DNA of 64,000 nucleotides from Bipolaris cookei. Lineage: Eukaryota; Ascomycota; Dothideomycetes; Pleosporales; Pleosporaceae. This document shows, piece by piece, positions 12,162-22,354 of the stretch. Both the position numbers and the translations under genes were made by a program. The notes below the pieces were generated by a model that saw only the letters and a program-made list of their open reading frames with translations, was not told where the DNA came from and did not search any database. The stretch covers positions 372,001-436,000 of the forward strand of contig NRSV01000005.1 of the NCBI GenBank assembly GCA_002286855.1, read 5' to 3'. Position 1 is the stretch's first letter; each line of letters begins with the position of its first letter.

Positions 12162-12870
12162 GCTCGAGATAACTGAGATGGTATTAATAGTGTGATGAAT
12201 TTGGACTGATAGTTTCTTGAGAAGATGAAGTGATGAGGTTCTTGGAAACTATGGAAATGCGAATTATTTGTCTGCTTTATTACACCCTAATTGTCACCTC
12301 AAAAAGTCGCTGTGCTGTTACCATGCGGAGATGGATGCGGACATGTCGTCGGAGATCGTATCACCGAACACATATCCGAGCTCAGCCACGACCACTTGTG
12401 GAGTTTTCCTGTACGATTACTACGAACGCCATGTTGGAACCTGCAATTACTACTGTTGACTGGCGCCATTTTTGCGCAGGAGCCTGATATCACGTAGGTA
12501 GGCAGACACAGTCGGACGCGTGGCTTCACAGGAAGACATGATAGGGCGACTAGGACGTTGCGAAATTTTGCACCCTGTAGTTTGTACACACATTTTTATT
12601 TTAGGAGGGGTGTTGGTGGTTGGGAAGAATGAAGCATGTGAAGGTCATAGTAGGTTGCGTACCTAGACCGCCAGGGTCTGCCGAGGAAAACTGAAGCTCA
12701 TCACCTCAACATCACCGAAGCCAACCTCCACCACCCCGCAGCCCCCCATCTCTGGCTGCACAGTACAAACAGCAGCGACTCGGCGGCCAGAACTACACGC
12801 CCGCTTAGGTCCATCTCTTACACTCACTCTCGATCTCAACGGGCGTTAGGCAACCCCACGAAGCTTCGCA
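12162..12870. promoter_or_regulatory. Divergent intergenic region
   Basis: Region between the start of the minus-strand monooxygenase and the start of plus-strand EMC5. It should hold both promoters. I see no conserved box that I can name and no supported gene. Small open frames at 12230-12589 overlap on both strands and look random. Confidence 0.5.
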
Positions 12871-13376
12871 ATGGCCATCTTAGGGACAGCGTTGAATGGC
12901 GTCGGTGTGCTCTTGCTTACACATGCGTAAGTTGCACACAGCTTACCCGCCCATCTACAAAATCAAATACACCTATAAAATCATTTGCAACTATCTATGT
13001 ACACGCACTGACGCTGCCAAGTGTTTACTCGACCCACGAACATACAGCAACATTCACAAACACGCCCTTGCCCCTCGACATCTCGCTTGAGCTCCTCACC
13101 TCCATCCTACTCCTCTCCCTCGGCATCGTCATTTCCTTTGCACCGCTGAAACCGATACACTATGCACAATGGGCGGGCCAGATGTCACGACAAGGGCAGC
13201 AAAGCGAGGGTCGCTACACAAGAGAGGGTGAGGAGGTTTTGAGCGAGGGCGATCCATATGCGTTTCTCGGCCTGGACGCAGGCATTGGTGGGAATAGTGA
13301 GGGCAGGAGGGGGTTTTGGGATGTCAAAGGGAAGAGAAAGGAATTTGAGACATGGATGAGGCAAAGTGGAAAGTAG
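12871..13376 (+). CDS. EMC5: ER membrane protein complex subunit 5 (EMC5/MMgT family)
   Basis: A subunit of the ER membrane complex, which inserts tail-anchored and multi-pass membrane proteins; the family is also named membrane magnesium transporter. Two exons, 12871-12926 and 13022-13376, are joined by a 95-nt intron (GTAAGT to CCAAG) and give 136 aa, close to the usual size. The splice joins LLLTHA to VYSTHEHT. TM1 is at about residues 2-21 (AILGTALNGVGVLLLTHA), TM2 at about 39-62 (ISLELLTSILLLSLGIVISF), followed by the typical APLKPI and a soluble charged tail. The 56-nt first exon is easily missed: its N-terminal methionine is needed for TM1 and gives the best family fit. Confidence 0.9.
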
Positions 13377-13665
13377 GATATGGTTACAAGAATATACTGT
13401 GGACAATGTGTGTTTGGAAGACCAGCAACGCGTCCTGATACAAAAGCCCGCTTCAAGTCAATAAGACAGATTTACAATATAAGAACGAAAATACCAAAAA
13501 ATATGCTTGAGCATTCTGATAACAAGTCCTGCCCATGTGTCTTACACTGTATATCCCGATAATCAATAAATCCTAGACGCCATGCTTAAACGCGCCAAAA
13601 GGTCCCGCATCAATTAATTCAATCTGTCCCTGCGCAAGCCATCGGAAGCAGCCTTCTACGCTCCC

Positions 13666-14580
13666 TCAAGCACCGCTCGTCATTTGCTCAACTTTGTTAC
13701 TCCCACACGTGTTCATCCTACAAGCCCAGCACTGGCCTCCCTGCATATCTCTACCGATAGCCGCCACGTCTGCGCTCTTCCTTCTTGGACCTTCGGCGTC
13801 CCCACTGACATTGATACCGCTGACCCACCAGATACTGGCTGCAATAATCTTGGTCACAATCTCGACCTCTTCGTCGTCTCTGGGCGCGTACACAAGCATA
13901 AATTCACGAGGCACAAACTTTCTGCACCACCCACCGCGCGCCAACGGATGCCGCTCGCCCCAGCCGTGAGCCATGATGAGATTTGCATCAGCCGGGTGCA
14001 GCGTTAGGTGCATAGACCCGTCGCTCGGGTGTGCATGGCATATCTCGCCTCCACAGGTCCTGGTAATGGGGATGCTGGTGAAGAGTCCGGTGCTGTGCTT
14101 CTCGAAGCAACTGGTTCGCTCCGTGAGCCTATTGCGGGGATCGCTCGCGAGCTCCTTGATTTTGAGTACGAGCTTTCCATAGATTTCCTTGGTGCTAGTC
14201 TGCGTTTGCTGGCGCTGCGGAGCTATGCCGCGGATGTCTGGTTTGGGGCCGGTGCGGTACGGCAGTGCATCTTCGACAAAGTAGCCTCTCTGCGGACGGT
14301 AATGTGGTGGAATGGGAATAGGACGCCGCGGATCCCGCAGGCAGATGAGAGAGAGAAGCTTGATTTTGAGGTAGCCTAGGGGTGTTGCGGGAGTGCCACC
14401 GGGGCCTAGGGATAGGAAGGCACAGTAGTCCTTATGGACGTAGAAGGCGGTGATGACAGGAAAGAGGAGAAGGCCGAAGGTGACGGCGAGACCGTGCATG
14501 TATGTTTCTGTGATCATAGTAGCTGGCTGTGCTACAATGCTCGGAAAGGATGCGTTCAGATCTGGTGCAAGGTCCTGCAT
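13666..14580 (-). CDS. Membrane-anchored luciferase-domain protein (DUF5519-like)
   Basis: About 304 aa from the first ATG (MQDLAPDL); upstream codons in the same frame have no ATG. A hydrophobic segment near residues 28-48 (GLAVTFGLLLFPVITAFYV) suggests one membrane anchor. The C-terminal half matches the fungal 'luciferase domain' family (PF17648): HAHPSDGSMHLTLHPADA, then AHGWGERHPLARGGW and an EFMLVYAPRDDEEVEIV segment, ending in a helix IIAASIWWVSG. Members are common in Dothideomycetes and Eurotiomycetes, and the name reflects weak similarity only. Light emission is not implied and the function is unknown. Conserved His residues in the core may be catalytic or bind metal, but that is inference. 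It converges on EMC5. Confidence 0.75.
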   Translation of the reverse strand: MQDLAPDLNASFPSIVAQPATMITETYMHGLAVTFGLLLFPVITAFYVHKDYCAFLSLGPGGTPATPLGYLKIKLLSLICLRDPRRPIPIPPHYRPQRGYFVEDALPYRTGPKPDIRGIAPQRQQTQTSTKEIYGKLVLKIKELASDPRNRLTERTSCFEKHSTGLFTSIPITRTCGGEICHAHPSDGSMHLTLHPADANLIMAHGWGERHPLARGGWCRKFVPREFMLVYAPRDDEEVEIVTKIIAASIWWVSGINVSGDAEGPRRKSADVAAIGRDMQGGQCWACRMNTCGSNKVEQMTSGA

Positions 14581-15842
14581 GTTTGCCGGTTGAGGGAGAG
14601 AATCCTTTCTTTTGGCGGATGGGAAAGAAGGAAAAAGAAAAGCAATTGGCGTCTCGGGAACAACCACAACTTTATTTAAGCTTTCTTTTTTTCACTTTTG
14701 GTCGCCGTTCCCCCCGAGCATGCAGGTGCTACTCTGCAGTACCGCAAACAGAGTTAGCGTTAAGTTTACAGGGGTGGGCGGTGTGTCTTGCGGGAATGCT
14801 CAAAATGACGTTGAATTGATACAACGTTGAATTCAGTTTTCAAAAAGGATTTACACGCCAACGTAACAACCCATGGTGTTCTGAAGTGCCCCTCCCCTCG
14901 GAGCCCTATGCCTCGTCAGCTGGACCCTGATCGCTAAACCCTACTGACTAGAGGTACTGCTTTAGAACAATAAAGGCTTACGCAGGCCCCGGTTCAACGC
15001 CCACCAGGGATGGGAGGCATTTTGTATGTGGCTTACAGGGCAGACCAATTGCTTGGGAAGACATGGCACCACAAGCAGCTGATTTCAACAAGCTGAGCGC
15101 TTTTTGTCGTGTGGCCAGTTGAGACCGCAATGTGAGCACACGACTTGCTGTCTACGTACCTAGTTCCTAGCGCAGCTAGCGCCTTGGCCAGCAGCCGCGG
15201 ACTGTGAAATGCGATTGGTGCACATCACTGTGCCCCGTGACGCAGCCTCGAAACAGCCACCACTGCTCGGCTTCTTTTGCTCTGCTTTCTCCACCTTTTG
15301 TCATACCATGCCGTCCGTCTCTTACTCGCCACCAGCAGCATCCAGGTTTAGGTCCCGGAGCCCCGACTCCACATAAGTACACATGTGGGGGAGACGTAGA
15401 CGTCGGTCCGCTGTGCTGAGCTCAGCTTACGGTCCCAACGCCCGGTAGTGACTTGTACTTACTGGAAGCTTGACAGCTGGCTTCTCCAATCGCAACGTCT
15501 GTATCTGGGCCTCTTTGCGTGCAATGTCTCGGTGTTGAGACCAAGCATTGGCTCCGTGTCAATCAAGATGCTAATGAAGCCAAACATGAGGCGGGCTGTG
15601 TATAGGAAACAAGGTTGCAAATACTCAGAAACAGTCCAGGATCCAATGTTGCAGCGGCACTCACCATATCCTGTGCCGCCAAACCCTCAGAGTAGCGGTC
15701 AGATCTACTACCAGTGCATGTCATTGGTCTTGTTCGCGAGCGCCCTGTAACATGCGCCGCCATCGTATGATTAACTGTACGTAGTATAGCATCTCGCTGC
15801 ATACTTGTGTATATCTGGTTCACCAATACCTTGGATAGATAA
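14581..15842. other. Intergenic region, no supported gene
   Basis: About 1.26 kb between the luciferase-domain gene and the MITE. The part next to 14580 is the upstream region of that gene. No open frame here shows protein-like composition or a known motif on either strand, and I see no tRNA. Confidence 0.5.
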
Positions 15843-15980
15843 CAGAGTTGCTAACAATCAATTTGACCGGCAGATTGATTCGCGAACGTGCCAGAAGTAG
15901 GGACGTGTATGGTATCACGGAGCGTGGTGTGACACATTCGCGAATCAATCTGCCGATCAAATTGATTGTTAGCAACTCTG
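15843..15980. mobile_element. 138-bp palindromic MITE, hAT type
   Basis: Terminal inverted repeats of 47 bp (15843-15889 and 15934-15980) match at 45 of 47 positions, with a 44-nt centre. The ends are CAGAG...CTCTG, the usual form for hAT elements. It is flanked by an 8-bp duplication, ATAGATAA on the left and ATAGATAC on the right, 7 of 8 bases identical. Both arm mismatches are C/T transitions. It lies 22 bp downstream of the aminotransferase stop codon and so probably within that gene's 3' UTR, where the transcript would fold into a long hairpin. Its ends do not match the full hAT at 22166-26457, so a different element must have mobilised it. Confidence 0.85.
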
Positions 15981-16002
15981 ATAGATACACATACGTGTGT
16001 GA

Positions 16003-17361
16003 TTACAGCCTACTCTCTTCCCCGACCATCGGTACCTCCAATAGACTTGCGTGTCTCTGCAGAAACTTCTCGACACTATTAACAAACTTTTCAAGCTCCT
16101 CCCAAGGTGTTCCTAATATCACCGCAAGACTTCCTCGCTGCGAGATCCAGAAGCCATCTTCCATCATTTCAATCCAAAACAGCATGCTCAAGTCACTGTC
16201 CTCGAGGCGATCCTGGTAGTTCTTCAGTTCCTTTTTACCGTCGTGTAAGAAATGAATCCCCAGGATCGTTCCCAGGCCAGTGACGGTCATTTTCGTACCA
16301 TGTGAAAGGCGCTGGAGACGCTGGCGGAATCGATCGCCCATGACGTTGAACTCACGACTCACTTCAGCCGTGTACACTTGCGCCAAACCAGTATACCCTG
16401 CAGCCATACCCAGCGTGTTATTGTTAAATGTGCCCGAGTGTCCTAGTGAATTCTTCTCTCGCGGATCATAAACCCGCATCACGTCTGCTCGTCCTCCAAA
16501 GGCGCCGAACGTGATCCCGCCACCCAGAAATTTACCTAAAGTAGTGATGTCGGGCGTCAAGCTTTCGAGCTCCTGCAGTCCCCCAGGTGACAGGCGGCTT
16601 GTTTGCACCTCATCCAGAATGAACACGGCACCAGCTTTCTTTGCCGATGATTGGACCTGCTGCAGGAAATCATGGGTGCCGACAAGACATGGTCCTCGAC
16701 CTTGCATGCCCTCGACCAATACCGCAGCAACATCTTCCGACTCTTCAATCTTCCTCTTCGCACCCTCGATGTCATTGAACTCTGCAACGATCCAATCGTC
16801 CTTGTCGACACAGTTCTCTGCGGGGCGGTTATCGGGAAAGAGATAGCACCCTCCGTGGTATCCGCCAGAGAACACCACAACCTTTTTCTTTCCTGTAAAG
16901 CGCCGTGCGCCCTGTATGGCATGCAAGTTCGCCTCCGTGCCGGAATTTGTAAAACGGATAAGGTCCAGCTTGTACCGCTCACATATCAACGCAGCATGTC
17001 TTGTCTCCAGCGTAGTCGTACCCCCCAGATTGAGTCCGACATTATTGATGGTATCAATCAGTGCTGATTGGATGACCGGATGCGAGTGGCCATACAGCCC
17101 GGCCGTGAATTCGCCGACAAGGTCTGTATATAAATGTCCGTCTTCCGATGTTACCTGATACCCTTTACCATTTTTGAGAAAGATTGGAAACGGTGCTGTG
17201 TGGAGTACACTTCGTGTGTTGCCACCTGGTAGCTTTTTACTTGCTTCTTCATGCAGTTTGAAGCTTACAGAGTTTCTCTTTGCGAAACGTTGTTTTGCGC
17301 CTTCGAGTGCTTCGCTTGCGGTCGTATGTCCGCTCCTCGCAGTATCGACCGTGGATGCCAT
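16003..17361 (-). CDS. Class III PLP aminotransferase, glutamate-1-semialdehyde aminomutase-like
   Basis: A 452-residue, intron-free fold-type I PLP enzyme. Motifs: LPGGNTRSV near residue 45 (typical of GSA-aminomutase-like members), FTNSGTEAN at 137-145, GGYHGG near 166, the cofactor Asp in FILDEVQTSR (D250), and the Schiff-base Lys in TLGKFLGGG (K277). Fungi do not make tetrapyrroles by the C5 route, so this is not haem biosynthesis. Fungal members are thought to act on other amino or keto acids, sometimes in secondary metabolism. No biosynthetic partner lies nearby except the broken epoxide hydrolase. The MITE lies immediately after the stop. Confidence 0.9.
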   Translation of the reverse strand: MASTVDTARSGHTTASEALEGAKQRFAKRNSVSFKLHEEASKKLPGGNTRSVLHTAPFPIFLKNGKGYQVTSEDGHLYTDLVGEFTAGLYGHSHPVIQSALIDTINNVGLNLGGTTTLETRHAALICERYKLDLIRFTNSGTEANLHAIQGARRFTGKKKVVVFSGGYHGGCYLFPDNRPAENCVDKDDWIVAEFNDIEGAKRKIEESEDVAAVLVEGMQGRGPCLVGTHDFLQQVQSSAKKAGAVFILDEVQTSRLSPGGLQELESLTPDITTLGKFLGGGITFGAFGGRADVMRVYDPREKNSLGHSGTFNNNTLGMAAGYTGLAQVYTAEVSREFNVMGDRFRQRLQRLSHGTKMTVTGLGTILGIHFLHDGKKELKNYQDRLEDSDLSMLFWIEMMEDGFWISQRGSLAVILGTPWEELEKFVNSVEKFLQRHASLLEVPMVGEESRL

Positions 17362-18666
17362 TGAGACTGGTTACGGATAAGATAGGTTCGCTCTTGAACA
17401 GGTGCCGCGATATATATGAGACCCAAGAAATAAGTCGCTTTTATGATATCGGAAAAGTGGTTCGGGAGAGAAGCAAGCAGTAATGCCATGATAGCAGGTG
17501 GTGATCCGCAACTCATGATTGGCGCGCTTCTCACAACCGCAAGTTGGGGTATTCCGAGCTATTCCGACTGATTCCGAGCACCGAAAGTCGATGTCTTGTG
17601 TCGCCTATTCTTCATGTACTATGGTCCTTCATCTCGCCTATTGCTGTGCTACAGAAGGACAGGCCAGCTCAGCATTACGTGTGCTACGAAGGCGAGTTGT
17701 TGCAGCTCTAGCTGCATATTAAAATTGTTTCCGAGGGCTTCTCATGCACGACGGAACGCAGTCTCATTGGCTTCGAAAAGTACATACTACTATTCGTCCA
17801 ATCTTTCACGTGTTGTTAGAAATGTCCTTCTTTGACTGGAAAGATGTCACACGACAAACGCTAGAATCTCTCTTGGTACAACTAATAGCGGGAAGCTGTG
17901 CCGATATGTAGCTAAAGCTGCACCCCTCTTCTTAGCTGTTCACGGACTGTCAGTATGATTCCAGGGCGAGACTGTACTCCATTTAGCAAATCAGGTCGTC
18001 TTCGAGGATCCTCAGGTTCATTTTTGGCGGGTTTATCCTAGTTTTCGCGATGCAGGAATAGGTGAGAAATTCCACAGCGGCGATCGGCTACACCAAATGG
18101 GGTATAGCCAATCGCTGCTGTGGAATTTGGTCCCAAAGGAGGCGTGCATGTTCATTGCTCAAACCAGTACATATGCGGGATTGAATTTCATGACATTTCA
18201 ACATCACAATGTAAGAAAATTGCGTACACCCTTCCCACCTACGAGCTCCAAGACAGGTTGCGCTACGTCATACAGCTTCATTGCTTGCACCTAAACCGAC
18301 TACACATCATTGGATTGTCAGCATTACAATATCGAAGGATGTATGAATGCAAGTTTTGCAAACTTCTCAAAGAGGATATTACCGAAGAAAGCATCCTGTT
18401 TGAGCATATGTTTGTGCCTAGCCATTCATGGATCCCTTGGCGGTATTAATAAGCCGATATCTGCCGTCACGTCATTCTCTTACTGCCAATCTCAGCGACA
18501 CTGTGCCGTCATCTTGCAGACGATAATTTGTTGTGTTATGATTGAAAGACAGCTTTGTTCAGCTTCTGAATCTGATTGATGAACATATCATCGCTTCATT
18601 CTTGTATATGTGAACAACGAATTGTCTTCCAAAGAAACAGCTTCAATAGTACAAAGTTCGTCTACG
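17362..18666. other. Intergenic region with one short hairpin
   Basis: About 1.3 kb between the divergent aminotransferase and epoxide hydrolase starts. It should include both promoters. No supported gene. The one structured item is the 62-nt inverted repeat at 18067-18128, listed separately. Confidence 0.5.
18067..18128. repeat. 62-nt imperfect inverted repeat
   Basis: Two arms of about 29 nt (starting AAATTCCACAGCGG and ending CTGCTGTGGAATTT) with a loop of only a few bases. There are three mismatches between the arms, all transitions. It may be a MITE core or a remnant. No target-site duplication is clear. Confidence 0.7.
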
Positions 18667-20007
18667 ATGGCATCAGATCCTGAACCGTACACTATATCCG
18701 TCTCTGATTCGGCCATCGAAAAAATGAAAAGAAAATTATCAGATGCCGACTTTCCAGATGAGCTCGATACGCCGGACCAATGGCCATACGGGTCACCACT
18801 ATCAGATGTGAAACGTCTAGCAAAGCACTGGGAAACAAAATTTGACTGGCGCAAAGCAGAAGCCCAAATGAACCAATGACCCAACTACAGAAAGAAAGTC
18901 CAAGTCAAAGGCTTCGGAGCCATCAACATCCACTTTGTCCACAAGAAAAGCGCCAATCCAAATGCCATCCCACTCCTCTTCTGCCATGGCTGGCCCGGCT
19001 CCTTCCTTGAAGTCACAAAACTCCTCCCCTTACTCGACTCCAGCTCGCTCACCACCACCACCACCACCGCCCCCGCCGCCCCCGCCTTCACCATCGTCGC
19101 CCCCTCCCTCCCCAACTTCGGCTTCAGCCAGAGAATTGCCAAACCAGGCTTTGCCCTCCCCCAATACGCAGAAACCTGCAATACACTAATGCAAGACCTG
19201 GGCTGCACCCACTACGTCACGCAAGGCGGCGACTGGGGCTTCTACGTGACCCGGATAATGGGACTATTGTATCCTGACAACGTTCTTGCGAGTCATGTTA
19301 ATATGGTGCGCGCGCACGCCCCGAGTTGGACTTCGCAACCGGCACTGGCATTGCAGCACGCAGTCACACGGTATACAGCCTCCGAAACCGCGGGTCTGGC
19401 ACGCTCGGCTTGGTTCGTAAAGCAAGGCCAGGCGTATCGCCAGCTACAAGCTACAAAGCCACAGACGCTTTCTTATGCTTTTGCGGATAGTCCTGTTGCG
19501 CTTCTGGCGTGGATATATGAGAAGTTGGTGGAGTGGACGGATGGGTATGCGTGGAGTGATGAGGAGGTGCTTACGTGGGTTAGTGTTTATTGGTTTAGTA
19601 GTGCGGGACCGAATGCTCATGTGAGAATTTATTATGAGGCCGGGCATAATCCTACGCCTGAGGTTCCTGATCGAGAAAGGGCGAGTGGGTGGGTTGGCGG
19701 GGTGAAGTTGGGTGTTGCGCATTTTCCGAGGGAGATTACGGTTGTGCCGCGGTTGTGGGCGAAGACTTTGGGTAAGTGTTGTCCTTTCTTTTATTTACTT
19801 CGTAAGTATCACAGTTTTAAGTGATTTTACTAACATTGTACCCTTTTCCGCCGTTCTTTAGGTCCCCTAGTGTATGAGAGTGTTCATGACAAAGGTGGTC
19901 ATTTCGCGGCGCACGAAAGGCCAGATGCGATTGCCGAAGATTTGCAAAAGATGTTCGGAAAGGGAGGGCCTTGTTTTGGGATTGTGCCTGGTAATTCTGG
20001 ATACTAG
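18667..20007 (+). pseudogene. Epoxide hydrolase (EHN family), disrupted by one TGA
   Basis: Microsomal-type epoxide hydrolase, which would turn epoxides into diols. Exons are 18667-19771 and 19862-20007, with a 90-nt GTAAGT intron. The N-terminal EHN domain starts at MASDPEPYTISVSD and runs through WETKFDWRKAEAQMNQ. A TGA at 18877-18879 then interrupts it where relatives have a residue before PNYR, and the same frame continues as PNYRKKVQVKGFGAINIHFVH. Later motifs are intact: oxyanion-hole FCHGWPGSF, nucleophile Asp in QGGDWGFYV, and catalytic His in KGGHFAAHE. No donor/acceptor pair removes the stop, and its context (TGA CCC) is not the CTA read-through type. The single lesion indicates recent loss, or a base error. 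It is the last gene before the transposon island. Confidence 0.85.
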
Positions 20008-20632
20008 TACGATTTTATAGGAGCATTAGGGACTCGATGTGGTTTTGCATCTTGGGGAATATGAATCTCTACTAGTGTTTTGATAGCGAGGAAAGTAATT
20101 CGAACAAATGAGTAAATATACTACTATTGTCCGTATAAGTAATAAGGTTTCAGCTATTGGATGGCTCGGAAGCTCTACCCCGCACACAGCAGAGGGCAAC
20201 CCCTACAATAGGACCGAAGCAGAGAGCATAAGAGAACCTAGTACGCACGTAGATAGGCAGGAATTTACCTTGCTGTTTGCACTCGGTCCACACTTATGCT
20301 GGCTAGCTACAGAGCCCATTCGACACTAATTGGTGGCTGATTCAGTTCAACTGCAAATTGGCAAGATTGGAAGATGAAGCCTAATCTCCGTGCGCGTGGC
20401 TGTAGATCTCTATTTCGTTGCCTGGATACCCAGACTGGTTTCCCTTCCGTACGAAATACGTTCCGAGGTTTCGCATGCGAGGGTAAGATACTGGATAGAT
20501 AGGAGACCAGTTTCTTCTTTCGGACGAGATACGTTTCGAGGTCCTGTACGACGGAAGCAAGGTAGCGTACGCACGCAACCCACCAGAATCAATTCGCACG
20601 ACTCTACTCAAGACAACGAACCCACACCCACC
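20008..20632. other. Junction between epoxide hydrolase and copia element
   Basis: No gene supported. If the copia element kept a 5' LTR it should lie here, but no TG...CA boundary with a matching copy on the right could be found, because the right end of the copia is replaced by LINE sequence. Two related segments occur near 20442-20479 and 20506-20552, both with a TACGA/TACGTTtCGAGGT-like string. Confidence 0.4.
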
Positions 20633-22165
20633 ATGGTTAACCCCCAAATGACAACCCCACCTGATGAGGCAACAAAAAGGACGTACGCACAATATGTAGC
20701 AGACACCAGGATAACTATCAGTACAATCAAGAAACACGCAAGCAAGGAAGACTGGACAGATACACTGGAGATATCAGATGATACAACAGATTTACAGTTG
20801 AACTCGTACGTTGGATGTACGATAGCAGACCTCTGCGCGTCATTGGCAATTGGTGCCAAACTCCTGGAGTATTACAGAGAGGACTTCGCGCAATAGGAAC
20901 TCTCTCACTTCAAGAGACTTGGCCGAGCATTCTCGCGCGAGCTACTGCACACTTTAGAACAAAAAGGAGTAATGTTTCAGAAAGATTCTACAGAAGCTCG
21001 TAGGCTATGTGGCCAAATAAAAGGAGAACATGAGTACTCGATCACACCAGAGGCGCAGAGAGCATTGTACGAACTGCCAAGAAACCCAGGCAGTACTTCA
21101 CTGCAACCTACTGCAATCAATAACAACCTGCCGCAACCTGCCGCAGAAAGCAGTGACTTACTGTAATTTGCACGAAAGAGCTCATCGTACGATGATACTG
21201 CTCGAAAAACATACATTCCAGTGACGACTGTCCCACCGGCAACTAGCGCATACCAACTACCTCCTACACAAGAGCTAGTTACTGAGAAGCTTGCATCAGA
21301 GAAGATCATCCAATTCCAAAAGACCTGGCAGAAAGAGAACAACTACACAAGCAAACCGTATGACATCCTGGCTGACAAAACTTTACTATTTGTAGAAACT
21401 TGTCAAAGCCTTGATATACCTGAATCATCATACGCAAGGATCTTCCCATATATCCTGAAGGATCGAGCAAGCCAATACTATCTCCACAATATTGGCCTTG
21501 GACACTCTTGGAAAAATATATACGAACACCTAGATAATCACTTCAATACAACTATCAATCACAATCAGTATTGGGCAGATTGGTCTACGATAACGTACGC
21601 ACGATGGAAACAAGAGAACCCGACAATGACCCCGCACAAAGCTCTTGAAGCAACGATTGATAAACTTACATTCGCACAAAGAGCACCTGGACCAGGATAC
21701 TAAGGCGATAAACTACTGCATACAGCAGTTGTACGAGCATGCCATGGCCAGCCTGAGTTTAATTAAGCATTGTTCTCAATTAAGCCAACATACGAGGCAC
21801 TGTTCAGTGACCTCCGAGCGTCACTTCAAGTCACTATAGACCAGCAGAACAATATACACCTACTTGACTTAGATAATTCATACTACATGGATCGCAGATA
21901 TAGATCTGCATCCCATACGAATAACTCTTCTTCTAGAAGATTCCTGATAGGATCAACTAGAGGCAGAGGTAAATCATCTGGCAAGTATAAAAGACCAGGA
22001 TCTCACAAAATCAAAAGATGCTCTGTATGCCACAAGGAAGGATGTTGGTCATCCAATCATCCAAGATCTGAATAATCTCACGCGAAACGCCAGTATGTTA
22101 CGGCATACGAGGAATTCTGCCAGGAAGCCCCTTCACACGAGGATGTGAAGGCATGCATCCTGGAC
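20633..22165 (+). pseudogene. copia gag remnant
   Basis: Starts with ATG at 20633 (MVNPQMTTPPDEATKRTYA) and stays largely in one frame, with stops at 20894-20896, 21164-21166, 21701-21703 and 22073-22075. The section QKTWQKENNYTSKPYDIL is gag-like, and a zinc-knuckle-like motif CSVCHKEGCWSSNH lies just before 22070. The frame continues to YEEFCQEAP and ILD, where the hAT begins. It cannot make a full Gag in this form. Confidence 0.75.
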
Positions 22166-22354
22166 CAGCGATTGACATTAGTATTACTAATCTATGTATA
22201 AATGGTTGATCTTGCTACTAGTATAAAACGCTTGTTCTGAAGTGCAATATCAACTCACTTATATAATGAGGGATAAGATCTTCTACTATATTACTACATT
22301 TCTACGATAACAGAACTTCGAACAAACAACGTGCGTGCGTAACACGGTACTAAT

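Noticed and set aside
14668..15800. Possible gene in the large gap after the luciferase-domain gene
   Set aside because: Open frames are below about 100 codons, overlap on both strands and have no motif.
18877..18879. Programmed stop-codon read-through in the epoxide hydrolase
   Set aside because: The context TGA CCC lacks the CTA signal known for fungal read-through, and the stop lies inside a conserved domain.
20442..20552. Two similar segments as a possible LTR end
   Set aside because: Similarity is short and no partner exists on the right side of the copia element.
22096..22312. A TGTTA...TAACA stretch with a TATA-like box, resembling a 217-bp solo LTR
   Set aside because: It spans the copia/hAT junction at 22165/22166, its flanks do not repeat, and the copia frame runs through its left part.
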